From contig NZ_BONZ01000036.1 of assembly GCF_016862975.1 (NCBI RefSeq), forward strand, positions 62,001-126,000: 64,000 nt of DNA, written 5' to 3'. A model generated the notes under the pieces. It was given only the letters and a program-made list of their open reading frames with translations. It had not been told where the DNA came from and searched no databases. This document shows, one piece after another, positions 8,603 to 17,083 of this stretch. The position numbers and the translations under genes are program-made. Numbering within the stretch: the stretch's first letter is position 1; every line of letters starts with the position of its first letter. The stretch comes from Rugosimonospora africana (GTDB lineage: Bacteria > Actinomycetota > Actinomycetes > Mycobacteriales > Micromonosporaceae).

Positions 8603-10780
8603 TCAGCCGGTTCCCGGAGGCGGCGTGTTCTCGCTCCGCGCCAGCCGGTAGCGGGTCGCGCGGGAACTGTTCGCGACGACCGCGATGGACGACGCGTTGT
8701 GCAGGATGGCGGCCATCACCGGGGAGAGCACACCGCCCGCGCTGACGACCAGCCCGAGCGCGTTGACCGCGATGGACATGCCGTAGTTCTGCTGGATGAC
8801 GTCGACCGTGTGCCGGGAGAGGTCGCGCAGTTCCAGCAGCCGGCGCAGGTCGTCACCGGCCAGCGCGACGTCCGCCGTCTCGACCGCGACGTCGGTGCCG
8901 GTGATGCCCATCGCGATGCCGATGTCGGCCAGCGCGAGCGCGGGGGCGTCGTTGGTACCGTCGCCCAGCATCGCCACCGTGTAGCCCTCGGCCTTCAGAG
9001 CGCGGACGACCGCCTCCTTGTCCTCGGGCATCACCTGGGCGCGCCACTCGACCAATCCCAGTTCCCGGGCGACGGCCGCGGCGGTGTCCGGATGGTCGCC
9101 GGTCAGCATCACGATGCGCTCGACCCCGCCGGCACGCAGCGCGTCGATGACCTCCCGGGCCTCGGGGCGGACCGTGTCACAGAGGCTGACGAGGCCGACC
9201 AGGTGCCCGTCGACGGCCAGCAGCAGCGGTGTCTCGGCGGCCCGCTGCAGCCGGGCGACCCACTCCCGGGCCTCGGTGCTCACCTCGATGTTCTCGGCTT
9301 CGAGCAGGTCGAGGTTGCCCAGCAGCAGGGTGCGCCCGTCGGCCTGGGTACGCATGCCCAACCCGAGCAGTACCTCACACTGCTCGTGCGGCGGGATCTG
9401 GATGTGACGCTCGTTCGTCGAGCGGATCACCGCCTGCGCCAGCGGGTGCCGGGAATGGATCTCGGAGCTCGCGACGTACGCCAGTACCCGCTCCGGCTCC
9501 CACGACGTGTCGAAGCTGACCAGGTTGGTGATCACCGGGCGGCCCAGGGTGAGCGTGCCGGTCTTGTCGACGACGACCGCGTCGACCCGGCCCGCGGCCT
9601 CCAGGTGCGAGCCGCCCTTGATGAGAATGCCACGGCGTGCCCCGTTGCCGATGGCCGCGCTGATCGCGGTCGGGGTGGCCAGCCCGACCGCGCACGGGCA
9701 GGCGACCAGCAGCATCGTCATCGCCCGCCGCACGTCCCGGGTGACGACCAGGGTGGCCGCGGCCAACGCGAAGGAGAACGGGACGAACCGGCGGGAGAAG
9801 TTGTCGCCGACGGTCTGGATCGGCGCGCGGTCGGACTGTGCCCGCTCGACCCGGGCGACGATCCGGCCGATCGCGGTGTCCGGCCCGACCGCCGTGGCCC
9901 GCACCACCACCCTGCCGCGCAGCAGCACACTGCCGGCGTGGACGTACTGGTCCAAGGCGACGGCCACGGGCAGCGTCTCGCCGGTGATGGCCGACTGGTC
10001 GAGGACGCCGTCGCCGTCCACCAGGATCCCGTCGACCGGTACCGCGACGTGTTCGTGGACCACGATCTCATCGCCGGTACGCAGCCGGTCGATGTCGACC
10101 AGCCGTTCGTGGCCGCAGTCGTCGCGTACCCACGCCTGCGACTGGGTGCCGGTGAGCAGGTCCCGGATCGCGTGACGGGTCCGGCGCAGGGTGAGGTCCT
10201 GCAGGTACTCGCCGATGTTGAGCAGCCACAGCACGGTCAGCGCGACGACGTTCTCCCGCAGCACCAGGCTGGCCACCGTCGCGGCGGAGACCAGCACGTC
10301 GGTACCCGGCGAGCGCCGGCCGGCCAGGGTACGCAGCGCGCCGCGCAGGAACGGGTACCCGGTGAAGATGGTGACGGCGGTGGCGAAGGTGCGGCTTCCC
10401 GGCCCCAGCAGGGGCGGGCGGCGCAGCAGGTACCGGCGCCCGCCGAGCAGCAGGAGCGCGGCACCGCCGACCGCCATGCGCAGCAGGTCGGCACCGTCGA
10501 CCTCGGCCGACCGGGGCGGTCGCAGCGCCCGGGCGTTCGCGTGGACCGCCGCCCCGGCGTCGATCGCCGCGAGCACCTCGGCCCGGTCACAGCGCTGCGG
10601 ATGGAACCACACCACCACCGATCCGGTGCGCGGGAACGCGTGCACCGCCCGTACCCCGTCGACCCGGTCCACCGCGTCCTCGACGGCTACCGCGCGAGCG
10701 GCCGATCCGCGCAGCCACGGTACCCGGAAACGCACCCGCCCGGCGGCGTCCGAGCAGACCTGGGGTGTCGGCCCTGGCAT
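8603..10780 (-). CDS. ctpC: P1B-type metal-exporting ATPase, CtpC-like
   Basis: This 725-residue transporter has all P-type hallmarks: TGET (266-269, actuator), CPC metal-site motif (361-363), phosphorylated D405 in DKTGTLT, SRHPLA near residue 445, and GDGTNDAP near 605. The last helices contain QQNYGMSIAVNALG and NASSIAVVANSSR, a stretch strongly resembling mycobacterial CtpC (zinc/manganese efflux). The N-terminal domain has an HMA-like shape but lacks the CxxC metal site, as in CtpC. Its start lies six bases after the stop of the DUF1490/PacL-type gene, so they are co-transcribed. It should export Zn2+ (or Mn2+) from the cytoplasm, protecting from metal overload. Confidence 0.95.
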   Translation of the reverse strand: MPGPTPQVCSDAAGRVRFRVPWLRGSAARAVAVEDAVDRVDGVRAVHAFPRTGSVVVWFHPQRCDRAEVLAAIDAGAAVHANARALRPPRSAEVDGADLLRMAVGGAALLLLGGRRYLLRRPPLLGPGSRTFATAVTIFTGYPFLRGALRTLAGRRSPGTDVLVSAATVASLVLRENVVALTVLWLLNIGEYLQDLTLRRTRHAIRDLLTGTQSQAWVRDDCGHERLVDIDRLRTGDEIVVHEHVAVPVDGILVDGDGVLDQSAITGETLPVAVALDQYVHAGSVLLRGRVVVRATAVGPDTAIGRIVARVERAQSDRAPIQTVGDNFSRRFVPFSFALAAATLVVTRDVRRAMTMLLVACPCAVGLATPTAISAAIGNGARRGILIKGGSHLEAAGRVDAVVVDKTGTLTLGRPVITNLVSFDTSWEPERVLAYVASSEIHSRHPLAQAVIRSTNERHIQIPPHEQCEVLLGLGMRTQADGRTLLLGNLDLLEAENIEVSTEAREWVARLQRAAETPLLLAVDGHLVGLVSLCDTVRPEAREVIDALRAGGVERIVMLTGDHPDTAAAVARELGLVEWRAQVMPEDKEAVVRALKAEGYTVAMLGDGTNDAPALALADIGIAMGITGTDVAVETADVALAGDDLRRLLELRDLSRHTVDVIQQNYGMSIAVNALGLVVSAGGVLSPVMAAILHNASSIAVVANSSRATRYRLARSENTPPPGTG

Positions 10781-10786
10781 CGCCGG

Positions 10787-11077
10787 TCAGTGTTCGTGAT
10801 CGTGGTCGTGCCGGTCCGTCCCGGCGCCCGGTGGCGGCGACTGCTCGCCGATGCGCTCCCGGGCCTCGCTCACCACGTCGGCCATGGCCAGCCGGGCGCT
10901 CTCCGCCCCGGCCTCCATCGACCGCTTGCCGCGCAGGGTCCAGGAGGCGGCGACCACGGCACCGTTGCGTACCGCGCCGGCGCGCAGCAGCCGCCGGAAA
11001 CCGCCGACCACGCTCACGCCCAGCACCCCCGCCGCCAGTGTCTGCGCCGCCCGCCGCACTACCGGACCGACAGTCAT
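10787..11077 (-). CDS. PacL-type DUF1490 membrane metal chaperone for the CtpC-like pump
   Basis: This 96-residue protein has an N-terminal hydrophobic segment (about residues 10-32, TLAAGVLGVSVVGGF), a conserved DUF1490 core (GAVVAASWTLRGKRSMEAG) and a histidine/aspartate tail DRHDHDHEH. Mycobacterium PacL1 (Rv3269), which sits before ctpC (Rv3270), has the same layout with a DLHDHDH zinc-binding end and is needed for stable CtpC platforms in the membrane. Gene order is the same here. The ribosome site is ggggaag before the ATG. It probably clusters or stabilises the ATPase and hands it zinc. Confidence 0.92.
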   Translation of the reverse strand: MTVGPVVRRAAQTLAAGVLGVSVVGGFRRLLRAGAVRNGAVVAASWTLRGKRSMEAGAESARLAMADVVSEARERIGEQSPPPGAGTDRHDHDHEH

Positions 11078-11124
11078 CGACTTCCCCTCGCCCTGTTGCC
11101 CGCTCTCCTGGCGACCCTATATGG

Positions 11125-11139
11125 GAATGAACTTCATTC
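11125..11139. promoter_or_regulatory. Candidate metal-sensor operator of the pacL-ctpC operon
   Basis: GAATGAA-C-TTCATTC is a perfect 15-bp inverted repeat 48 bases upstream of the PacL-type start. On the minus strand a TATAGG -10-like hexamer directly follows it (11115-11120), so a repressor bound here would block the promoter. The TGAA-N-TTCA core resembles Zur or ArsR/SmtB sites, but the regulator is not in the window. Confidence 0.6.
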
Positions 11140-11245
11140 TCGATTGGGGTCGCCGGGGCTGCCGGCCGGTGGTCCGCGCGGTACCCACGGGTGTGCCGCG
11201 GCCCACCGGCGAACGTATCACCGGTAATGGTGGCCGATACCCGTT

Positions 11246-12316
11246 TTAGTCGAGTTTGCTGGAGGCTGCCCCGAGCTGTTCGCGCACACGCGGCGCGACC
11301 TCCGTGCCGAAGAGGCGAAGGTTCTCCATGAGGGTGTCGTGTGGCATCGGGCCCATGCCGTACTTCAGGTCGAAGCGGGTGGCGTCCAGCGTGGTCATGG
11401 TCCGGGCGATCCGGGCCGCGACGGTCTCCGGCGAGCCGACGTACAGCGAGCCGTACTCGACCTCGTGCTCGAAGTACTCGCGGGTGATCGTGGGGAAGCC
11501 GCGCTGCCTGCGCGCCTCCAGCATGAACGTCTCGTAGGTCGGCCAGTACTCCCGCTTCGCCCGCTCGTCCGTCGCCGCGACGTGGCCGGGGGAGTGCACG
11601 CCGATCGGCAGCGGATCGAAGCCCGCCTGCCGGGTGGCTTCCCGGTAGAGCCGGGACAGCCGGGTGAAGCGCGCCGGGTTGCCGCCGATGATCGCGAGCA
11701 TCAGCGAGAAGCCGTACCGCGCGGCGCGCACGACCGAGGCCGGGTTGCCGCCGACGCCGACCCAGGTCGGCAGCGCACCGCCCGCGGTACGCGGGAAGAC
11801 CTGAAGCCCCGGTACGGCGGCCCGGGTGGTTCCCGACCAGGTGACCGGTTTCTCCGTCCGCAGTTGGGCGAACAGGTTGAGCTTCTCCTCGAACAGGCGG
11901 TCGTAGTCGGCGAGGTCGAACCCGTACAGCGGGAACGACTCGATGCTCGACCCCCGGCCGAGGATCACCTCGGCGCGACCGGAGGACAGGGCGTCCAGCG
12001 TGGCGTACCGCTGGAACACCCGCACCGGGTCGTCCGAACTCAGGACAGTGACCGCCGAGCCGAGATGGATGCGTGAGGTCCGGGCGGCGATGGCGGCCAG
12101 CACCAGGTCGGGCGCGGACAGCGGCATCTCCTCGGTGTGGTGCTCGCCCAACCCGAAGAAGTCGAGCCCCGACCGCTCGGCGAGCACTCCCTCGGCGACC
12201 AGTTCGCGGATGTTCTCCGGCTGGCCGAGCGGCGTGCCGTCGCGGTCGGTGGTGAGATCCCCGAAGCTGTCGACGCCGATGACGATCGGGTGTCGTCCCT
12301 GAGTACCGGACATCAT
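11246..12316 (-). CDS. LLM-class flavin/F420-dependent oxidoreductase (copy A)
   Basis: This luciferase-like monooxygenase fold protein has about 356 residues from ATG 12316, chosen because gggagag lies just upstream; an upstream ATG at 12364 would run through the operator boxes. Family marks include GLDFFGLGEHHTEE, ARTSRIHLGSAVTVLSSDDPVRVFQRYATLD, the LGRGSSIESFPLYG strand and LPTWVGVGGNPASVVRAA. It is a close paralog of the gene at 13606. The divergent MarR gene and three shared operator boxes imply repression by that MarR protein. The cofactor is probably F420H2 or FMNH2, given the F420-reductase-like neighbour. The substrate is unknown. Confidence 0.92.
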   Translation of the reverse strand: MMSGTQGRHPIVIGVDSFGDLTTDRDGTPLGQPENIRELVAEGVLAERSGLDFFGLGEHHTEEMPLSAPDLVLAAIAARTSRIHLGSAVTVLSSDDPVRVFQRYATLDALSSGRAEVILGRGSSIESFPLYGFDLADYDRLFEEKLNLFAQLRTEKPVTWSGTTRAAVPGLQVFPRTAGGALPTWVGVGGNPASVVRAARYGFSLMLAIIGGNPARFTRLSRLYREATRQAGFDPLPIGVHSPGHVAATDERAKREYWPTYETFMLEARRQRGFPTITREYFEHEVEYGSLYVGSPETVAARIARTMTTLDATRFDLKYGMGPMPHDTLMENLRLFGTEVAPRVREQLGAASSKLD

Positions 12317-12333
12317 CGCACTCTCCCGATGTA

Positions 12334-12347
12334 ATTGACGTGTCAAT
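12334..12347. promoter_or_regulatory. MarR-type operator box 1
   Basis: ATTGACGTGTCAAT is a 14-bp palindrome with one mismatch, 17 bases upstream of the LLM copy A start. Confidence 0.85.
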
Positions 12348-12361
12348 ATTGACGCGTCAAT
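12348..12361. promoter_or_regulatory. MarR-type operator box 2
   Basis: ATTGACGCGTCAAT, a perfect 14-bp palindrome, directly abuts box 1. Confidence 0.88.
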
Positions 12362-12376
12362 CATATGGTGGGTATG

Positions 12377-12390
12377 ATTGACGCGTCAAT
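12377..12390. promoter_or_regulatory. MarR-type operator box 3
   Basis: A second exact copy of ATTGACGCGTCAAT, 29 bases from box 2 and 17 bases before the marR start. All three boxes occupy the divergent intergenic space, consistent with control of both genes. Confidence 0.88.
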
Positions 12391-12407
12391 GAGATGAGGT
12401 ATGGATC

Positions 12408-12923
12408 ATGAGGGACGACCGGTCGGTCAGCGCGGCGGAGCGCCGGCGGATGACCTCGGACGAACTCACCATCTGGCGGTCACTGATCGACACGACCGCC
12501 GAGCTGCGCAGGCTGTTGGGGGCGCAGCTGCTCCAGGAGACGAGCCTGTCCCCGGCCGACTACCACGTCCTGCTCGCGCTGAGCGAGGCGCGGGACCGGC
12601 GGCTGCGGTCCTCGGAGCTGGCGGCCACCATCGACTGGGAGCGCAGCCGGCTGTCCCACCACCTGGCCCGGATGGAGCGGCGCGGCCTGATCCGGCGCGA
12701 CGACTGCGCCACCGACAACCGCGGCGCCGAGGTGCTGCTCACCGAGGAGGGCGCGACCCTGTTCCGGGCGGCGACCGCGCCGCACATGCGGGCCGTCAAG
12801 AAGCACTTCGCCGACGCGTTGACCCCCGAGCAGTTCGTGGCGCTCGCCGACATCCTCCAGGTGCTGCGCGACCACCTGCACCCGGAGCTGACCGAGAAGC
12901 CCGCTGGAGGCCAACCTTCATGA
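12408..12923 (+). CDS. MarR-family transcriptional regulator
   Basis: This 171-residue protein has the MarR winged-helix fold: dimer helices at both ends, a recognition region around residues 65-100 (LRSSELAATIDWERSRLSHH) and the wing LARMERRGLIRRDDCATDNRG, whose DxRG-like element is family-typical. The ATG at 12408 follows gaggt. It overlaps the next gene by ATGA, so the regulator and the F420-reductase-like gene are translated together. It most likely binds the three palindromes between itself and LLM copy A and is released by a small toxic ligand, perhaps the substrate of the LLM enzymes. Confidence 0.94.
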   Translation: MRDDRSVSAAERRRMTSDELTIWRSLIDTTAELRRLLGAQLLQETSLSPADYHVLLALSEARDRRLRSSELAATIDWERSRLSHHLARMERRGLIRRDDCATDNRGAEVLLTEEGATLFRAATAPHMRAVKKHFADALTPEQFVALADILQVLRDHLHPELTEKPAGGQPS

Positions 12924-13573
12924 CCACCCCCGATTCGCTGCCACGGATCGCCGTGCTCGGCGCCGGACACACCGGCCCGGTGATCGCCCGGGTGGCGCTG
13001 GAGGCCGGGTACCCGGTGTCGATCGCAGCGTCCGGCGACCCGGACCGCATCGCGCTCATCACCCAGGTGCTGGCGCCGGGTGCCGAGGCGCGCTGGGCCG
13101 CCGACGCCGTCCGGGACGCCGACATCGTGGTTCTGGCCATCCCGCTGCACCGGTTCCCGGCGTTCGATCCCGACCTGGTCGCCGGGAAACTGGTCGTCGA
13201 CACGATGAACTACTGGCCGCCCACCGACGGCGTGCAGGAGCTGTTCGAGGCAACCTCCCTCGGCAGCAGCGAGGTCGTGGCGCGCCGGCTGGCCCGGTCC
13301 ACCGTCGTCAAGACGCTGAACCACATCGGCTACCACGAACTCGACGAGGGTCGCCGGCCCGCCGGCTCAGCCGACCGCCGCGCTCTCGGCGTCGCCGGCG
13401 ACGACCCGGCGGCCGTGCAGACCGTGGCCGGCGTCATCGAGCGCATCGGGTACGACGTGGTCCGGCTGGACTCACTCGCCGCCGGTCGCCTCTTCGAACC
13501 CGGCGGCGCCGTGTTCGGGGCGTCCCTGACCCGCGGCGAGTTCCAGCAGGCGCTCGGCGCCGCGGCGGCGTAA
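12920..13573 (+). CDS. NADPH-F420 reductase-like NAD(P)-binding protein
   Basis: This 217-residue Rossmann protein starts at the ATG inside the marR stop (ATGA). The N-terminal dinucleotide loop is VLGAGHTGPVIA (residues about 11-22), followed by ADIVVLAIPLHR and VVDTMNYWPP, the arrangement of F420-dependent NADP reductases, and a late VKTLNHIGYHEL element also seen in that family. It probably moves hydride between NADPH and F420, or reduces a related substrate, and so could supply F420H2 to the two LLM enzymes that flank it. The specificity for F420 is inferred from context and family. Confidence 0.88.
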   Translation: MTTPDSLPRIAVLGAGHTGPVIARVALEAGYPVSIAASGDPDRIALITQVLAPGAEARWAADAVRDADIVVLAIPLHRFPAFDPDLVAGKLVVDTMNYWPPTDGVQELFEATSLGSSEVVARRLARSTVVKTLNHIGYHELDEGRRPAGSADRRALGVAGDDPAAVQTVAGVIERIGYDVVRLDSLAAGRLFEPGGAVFGASLTRGEFQQALGAAAA

Positions 13574-13605
13574 ACCCTTCCACCATCGACAGAGAAAGAA
13601 CCGAC

Positions 13606-14679
13606 GTGACTACCGCACCATCAGGCGTCCCCGCCACCGGCCCGGCGAGCTTCCCGCTCGTGCTCGGCCTCGACACCTTCGGGGACGTGACGCACGACAA
13701 GGACGACCGTCCGCTGTCCCACGCCCAGACCATCCGCGACATCGTCGAGCAGGGGGTCCTGGCCGACCAGGTCGGCCTGGACTTCTTCGGCATCGGGGAG
13801 CACCACACCGACGACTTCCCGCTCTCGGCCGCCGACGTGGTGCTCGGCGCGATCGCCGCGCGGACCTCCCGCATCCGCCTCGGCTCGGCTGTCACCGTAC
13901 TGAGCTCCGACGATCCGGTGCGGGTGTTCCAGCGGTACTCCACGCTCAACGCCATCTCCGGCGGCCGCGCCGAGGTCATCCTGGGACGCGGTTCCAGCAT
14001 CGACTCGTTCCCGCTGTTCGGTTACGACCTCGCCGACTACGAGGAACTGTTCGAGGAGAAGGTCGGCCTGTTCGCCGGACTGCTCAAGGGCGGCCCGGTC
14101 ACCTGGCACGGCAACACCCGCGCGTCGCTCGTCGACCAGGACGTCGTCCCGCACACCGAGTCCGGTCCCTTCCCGGCGTGGATCGGTGTCGGCGGCAGCC
14201 CGCAGTCGGTCATCCGCGCCGCGAACTACGGATACTCGCTGATGCTCGCGATCATCGGCGGCTCCCCGGCCCGGTTCGCCCCGTTCTCGCAGCTCTTCCA
14301 GCGGGCCCTGAAGCAGTTCGGGAAGGCTCCGCTGCCGGTGGGCGTGCACTCGCCCGGGCACGTCGCGGCCACCGACGAGCAGGCGCGGGAGGAGTTCTGG
14401 CCGCGGTACCAGGAGGTCATCCGCAGGGTCAGCCGGACCCGCGGGTTCGCCGTTCCGACCAAGGAGTCCTTCGAGTACGAGATCGGACCCCGCGGGGCGC
14501 TCTACGTCGGTTCGCCGGAAACGGTCGCCCGGAAGATCGCGGCGAACCTCACCGCGCTGGGCGCGACGCGCTTCGACCTCAAATACGCCATGGGCGGCCT
14601 GTCGCACGAGGCGCTGATGTCCAACATCGAGCTGTACGGCACCGTTGTCGCCCCCCGCGTGCGCGAACTTCTGGCTTAG
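13606..14679 (+). CDS. LLM-class flavin/F420-dependent oxidoreductase (copy B)
   Basis: This 357-residue paralog of copy A starts at GTG 13606 (gaaagaa upstream). Shared blocks include GLDFFGIGEHHTDDFPLSAADVV, LGSAVTVLSSDDPVRVFQRYSTL and LGRGSSIDSFPLFGYDLADY. Copy B keeps the family C-terminal block FDLKYAMGGLSHEALM. It lies 32 bases after the F420-reductase-like gene and probably belongs to that operon. Two copies split to both sides of one MarR gene suggest a local duplication with retained co-regulation. The reaction is likely reduction or hydroxylation of a small molecule using F420H2 or reduced FMN. Confidence 0.93.
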   Translation: MTTAPSGVPATGPASFPLVLGLDTFGDVTHDKDDRPLSHAQTIRDIVEQGVLADQVGLDFFGIGEHHTDDFPLSAADVVLGAIAARTSRIRLGSAVTVLSSDDPVRVFQRYSTLNAISGGRAEVILGRGSSIDSFPLFGYDLADYEELFEEKVGLFAGLLKGGPVTWHGNTRASLVDQDVVPHTESGPFPAWIGVGGSPQSVIRAANYGYSLMLAIIGGSPARFAPFSQLFQRALKQFGKAPLPVGVHSPGHVAATDEQAREEFWPRYQEVIRRVSRTRGFAVPTKESFEYEIGPRGALYVGSPETVARKIAANLTALGATRFDLKYAMGGLSHEALMSNIELYGTVVAPRVRELLA

Positions 14680-14727
14680 ATCCTGTCCCGGCACGGGGGG
14701 CCTGTCCGGGCCCGGCCGCGGTCTGAG

Positions 14728-15963
14728 ATGGTACGGGGTGTGTTGAACCTGACGCCTTACCGGCGGGTGCTGGCCGTGCCCGGGCTGCGCGGCCTGCTCC
14801 TGGTGTCGGTCCTGGCCAGGGTGCCGATGGCGGCCACCGCGGTGGCGCTGACCCTGCACGTGGTGACCGACCTCGGCCGCGGCTACGCCCAGGCCGGTCT
14901 GGTGGGCACCGCGATGACCGTGGGTACCGCGCTCGGGTCGCCGGTGCTCGGCCGGGTGGTCGACCGGCGGGGGCTGCGGCCGGTGCTGGCCGTCACCACG
15001 GTCACCACGGCGCTGTTCTGGACGGTCGCGCCCATCCTGCCGTACCCGCTGCTGCTCGTCACCGCGTTCGCCGGCGGCCTGCTGATCCTCCCGGTCTACT
15101 CGGTGGTACGGCAGTCGATCGCCGCACTGGTGCCGGAGGACCAGCGCCGGCAGGCGTACGCCATGGACTCGATGTCGGTCGAGCTGGCGTTCATGTGCGG
15201 CCCGGCGCTGGCCGTGCTCATTTCCACCAGCGTCTCCCCGCGCGTCACCCTGCTCGGGATCGGTGCCGGCATGGCGCTGGCCGGGGTGGCCCTGATCGTC
15301 CTCGACCCGCCGACCCGGGTGCCGACCGATCCGCGGACGCCGGGCGTGCGGGTACCCCGCCGGAGCTGGCTCACGCTGCGGCTGATCGCGATACTGCTCG
15401 GCGCGTCGGCGGCCACCCTCGTGCTGTCCGGCGCCGATGTCTCGGTCGTCGCGGTGCTCCGCGCCCACGGCGAGGTCGGCTGGTCCGCGGCGGTGCTCGG
15501 GTTGTGGAGCGTGTACTCGCTGGCCGGGGGGTTCGCGTACGGCGGCCTGTCCCGCCCGCTGCCCCCGCTGGCGCTGACCGTCGTGCTCGGCCTGCTCACC
15601 GCTCCGGTCGGGTTGGGCGGTGGGCGGTGGTGGCTGCTCGCCCTGGCCCTGCTGCCGGCCGGGGCGCTGTGCGCGCCGACCCTCGCGGCGACGGCGGACG
15701 CGGTGAGCCGGCTGGTGCCGGGAAGCGTCCGGGGCGAGGCGATGGGACTGCACGGCTCCGCGCTGACGGTGGGTCTGTCGCTCGGCTCGCCGCTGGCCGG
15801 TACGGTCATCGACGCGACCGTGCCGGCCGGCGGCTTCGCCGCGGCGGGCCTGCTCGGCGCGCTGGCGGCGGCGCTGGTCCTGCCGCTTGAGCTGCGCCGG
15901 CGCCGGCGTGACCGGGCCGCTTCGGACCCGGTCGTCCTCGCGGAGGCGAACGCCGGCGGATAA
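14728..15963 (+). CDS. MFS transporter
   Basis: This 411-residue protein has 10-12 hydrophobic helices and the MFS loop motif GRVVDRRGLRPVL between helices 2 and 3. The central cytoplasmic loop is basic (RTPGVRVPRRSW). A second half repeats the fold, with GSVRGEAMGLHGSALTVGLSLGSPLAG near the end. It starts 48 bases after the LLM copy B gene on the same strand and could be the export arm of the same MarR-controlled unit. It is probably a proton-driven drug or metabolite exporter; the substrate is unknown. The last residues are highly basic then acidic. Confidence 0.9.
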   Translation: MVRGVLNLTPYRRVLAVPGLRGLLLVSVLARVPMAATAVALTLHVVTDLGRGYAQAGLVGTAMTVGTALGSPVLGRVVDRRGLRPVLAVTTVTTALFWTVAPILPYPLLLVTAFAGGLLILPVYSVVRQSIAALVPEDQRRQAYAMDSMSVELAFMCGPALAVLISTSVSPRVTLLGIGAGMALAGVALIVLDPPTRVPTDPRTPGVRVPRRSWLTLRLIAILLGASAATLVLSGADVSVVAVLRAHGEVGWSAAVLGLWSVYSLAGGFAYGGLSRPLPPLALTVVLGLLTAPVGLGGGRWWLLALALLPAGALCAPTLAATADAVSRLVPGSVRGEAMGLHGSALTVGLSLGSPLAGTVIDATVPAGGFAAAGLLGALAAALVLPLELRRRRRDRAASDPVVLAEANAGG

Positions 15964-16105
15964 CGGCACCCACGCTGGGCGAATGCTCGGTGAAATGCGC
16001 GGGAACAGTACCCGATCCGTTGGTGCGGGATTGCCCCGTGGGCGGCCGTTCGGTCATAGTCGGTAGCGGGGTCGCATATTCATTCACTCACACGCCGAAG
16101 GGGTG

Positions 16106-17083
16106 ATGACAGCGACTTCGGCAGCGATGAGCCTCGCGTCCGGCGAGCCTCCGATCAACTTCGCGGCCCACCAGATCCGAGCCGGGAACGTGGCCGGAGC
16201 GCGCGACGACTTCGAGCAGATGCTCGCCATGCTGATTGCCGCCATTCACCCGGGCGCCCGCGCGATCGCCGCGAATCCGGGTGACTGGGGCATCGATGTC
16301 CTGCTCGGCGAGCTGTCCGGCCTCATCGTCGTCTGGCAGTCGAAGTACTTCTGGCCGGTGGTCACCCGGTCGAGCCGGGCCCAGATCCGCGAATCGTTCG
16401 ACTCGGCGCTGGCCGCCGCGCAACGCAACGGCTACCGGGTCGACCAGTGGATCCTGTGCGTGCCGTCGAGCATGGACCCCCCGACGGCCCAGTGGTGGGA
16501 CACCTGGCGGGCGCGCCGTCAGCGGGAGACCGGAGTCGCCATCGAGCTGTGGCACGAGACGGTCTTGCGCAACCTGCTCATCAAGCCGGACAGCGCCGAC
16601 GTGCGCAGGCACTTCTACGACCCGTACACCCCGGCGCCGGGGCCCCGCGTGGCGCTGCACGCGCTGGATCCCGACACGGCCACCGAACTTGAGCGGGCGC
16701 TGTTCGTGCGGCAACTGCGCGCCGCCGGGCACGTCGAGCTGGCCGGCGCCAAGTACGAGTTCTTCAACGCCGAGCTGCTGGCCCGGGAGATCCTGGACAA
16801 GGCCCTGCCGCGGGAGATCGAAGCCCTTCGGGAGGCGGACGGCGTGGTGCACGGCATCTGGGAGGCCCACTTCAACGAGGCGTACCAGCGACGGGAGGCG
16901 AACCCACGACTGCACGGGCTGCACGCCCAGGTGATGCGGGACATCCGGGAGTCCGCGGCGTTCCCGGTCGCACTCGCCGCCGGCCCGGTGCACCGCTGCG
17001 GCCTGATGCACCGGGTGGTCCAGGACCGCCGGGCGGGCTGGGTGCCGCACTGGCGGGCCATCGCGGTCGAGGAGCAGCCGTGA
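16106..17083 (+). CDS. ABC-3C system effector with PD-(D/E)xK (Mrr-like) nuclease domain
   Basis: This protein of about 325 residues starts at ATG 16106 (GTG 16103 also possible; gaagggg precedes). Residues about 35-165 show a restriction-endonuclease-like fold: conserved GDWGID, with the catalytic aspartate in GID near residue 64, then the beta-strand VVWQSKYF giving the Q-x-K half of the active site about 14 residues later. This is the Mrr-type variant with Gln for Glu. The C-terminal half (about 175-325, with FFNAELLAREILDKALP and IWEAHFNEAYQRR) looks like the ABC-3C effector C-terminal domain. It overlaps the next gene by four bases. It is probably the DNA-cutting arm of a defence system licensed by the downstream ATPase. 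Confidence 0.82.
   Translation: MTATSAAMSLASGEPPINFAAHQIRAGNVAGARDDFEQMLAMLIAAIHPGARAIAANPGDWGIDVLLGELSGLIVVWQSKYFWPVVTRSSRAQIRESFDSALAAAQRNGYRVDQWILCVPSSMDPPTAQWWDTWRARRQRETGVAIELWHETVLRNLLIKPDSADVRRHFYDPYTPAPGPRVALHALDPDTATELERALFVRQLRAAGHVELAGAKYEFFNAELLAREILDKALPREIEALREADGVVHGIWEAHFNEAYQRREANPRLHGLHAQVMRDIRESAAFPVALAAGPVHRCGLMHRVVQDRRAGWVPHWRAIAVEEQP

Noticed and set aside
7676-11227. Very long open frame (1,183 codons) on the plus strand
   Set aside because: It runs antisense through the CtpC-like gene and has Arg/Gly-rich composition with no family motifs. It is a GC-bias shadow.
16103-16105. GTG 16103 as the effector start
   Set aside because: It overlaps the apparent gaagggg ribosome site. 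ATG 16106 is preferred, although the difference is one residue.
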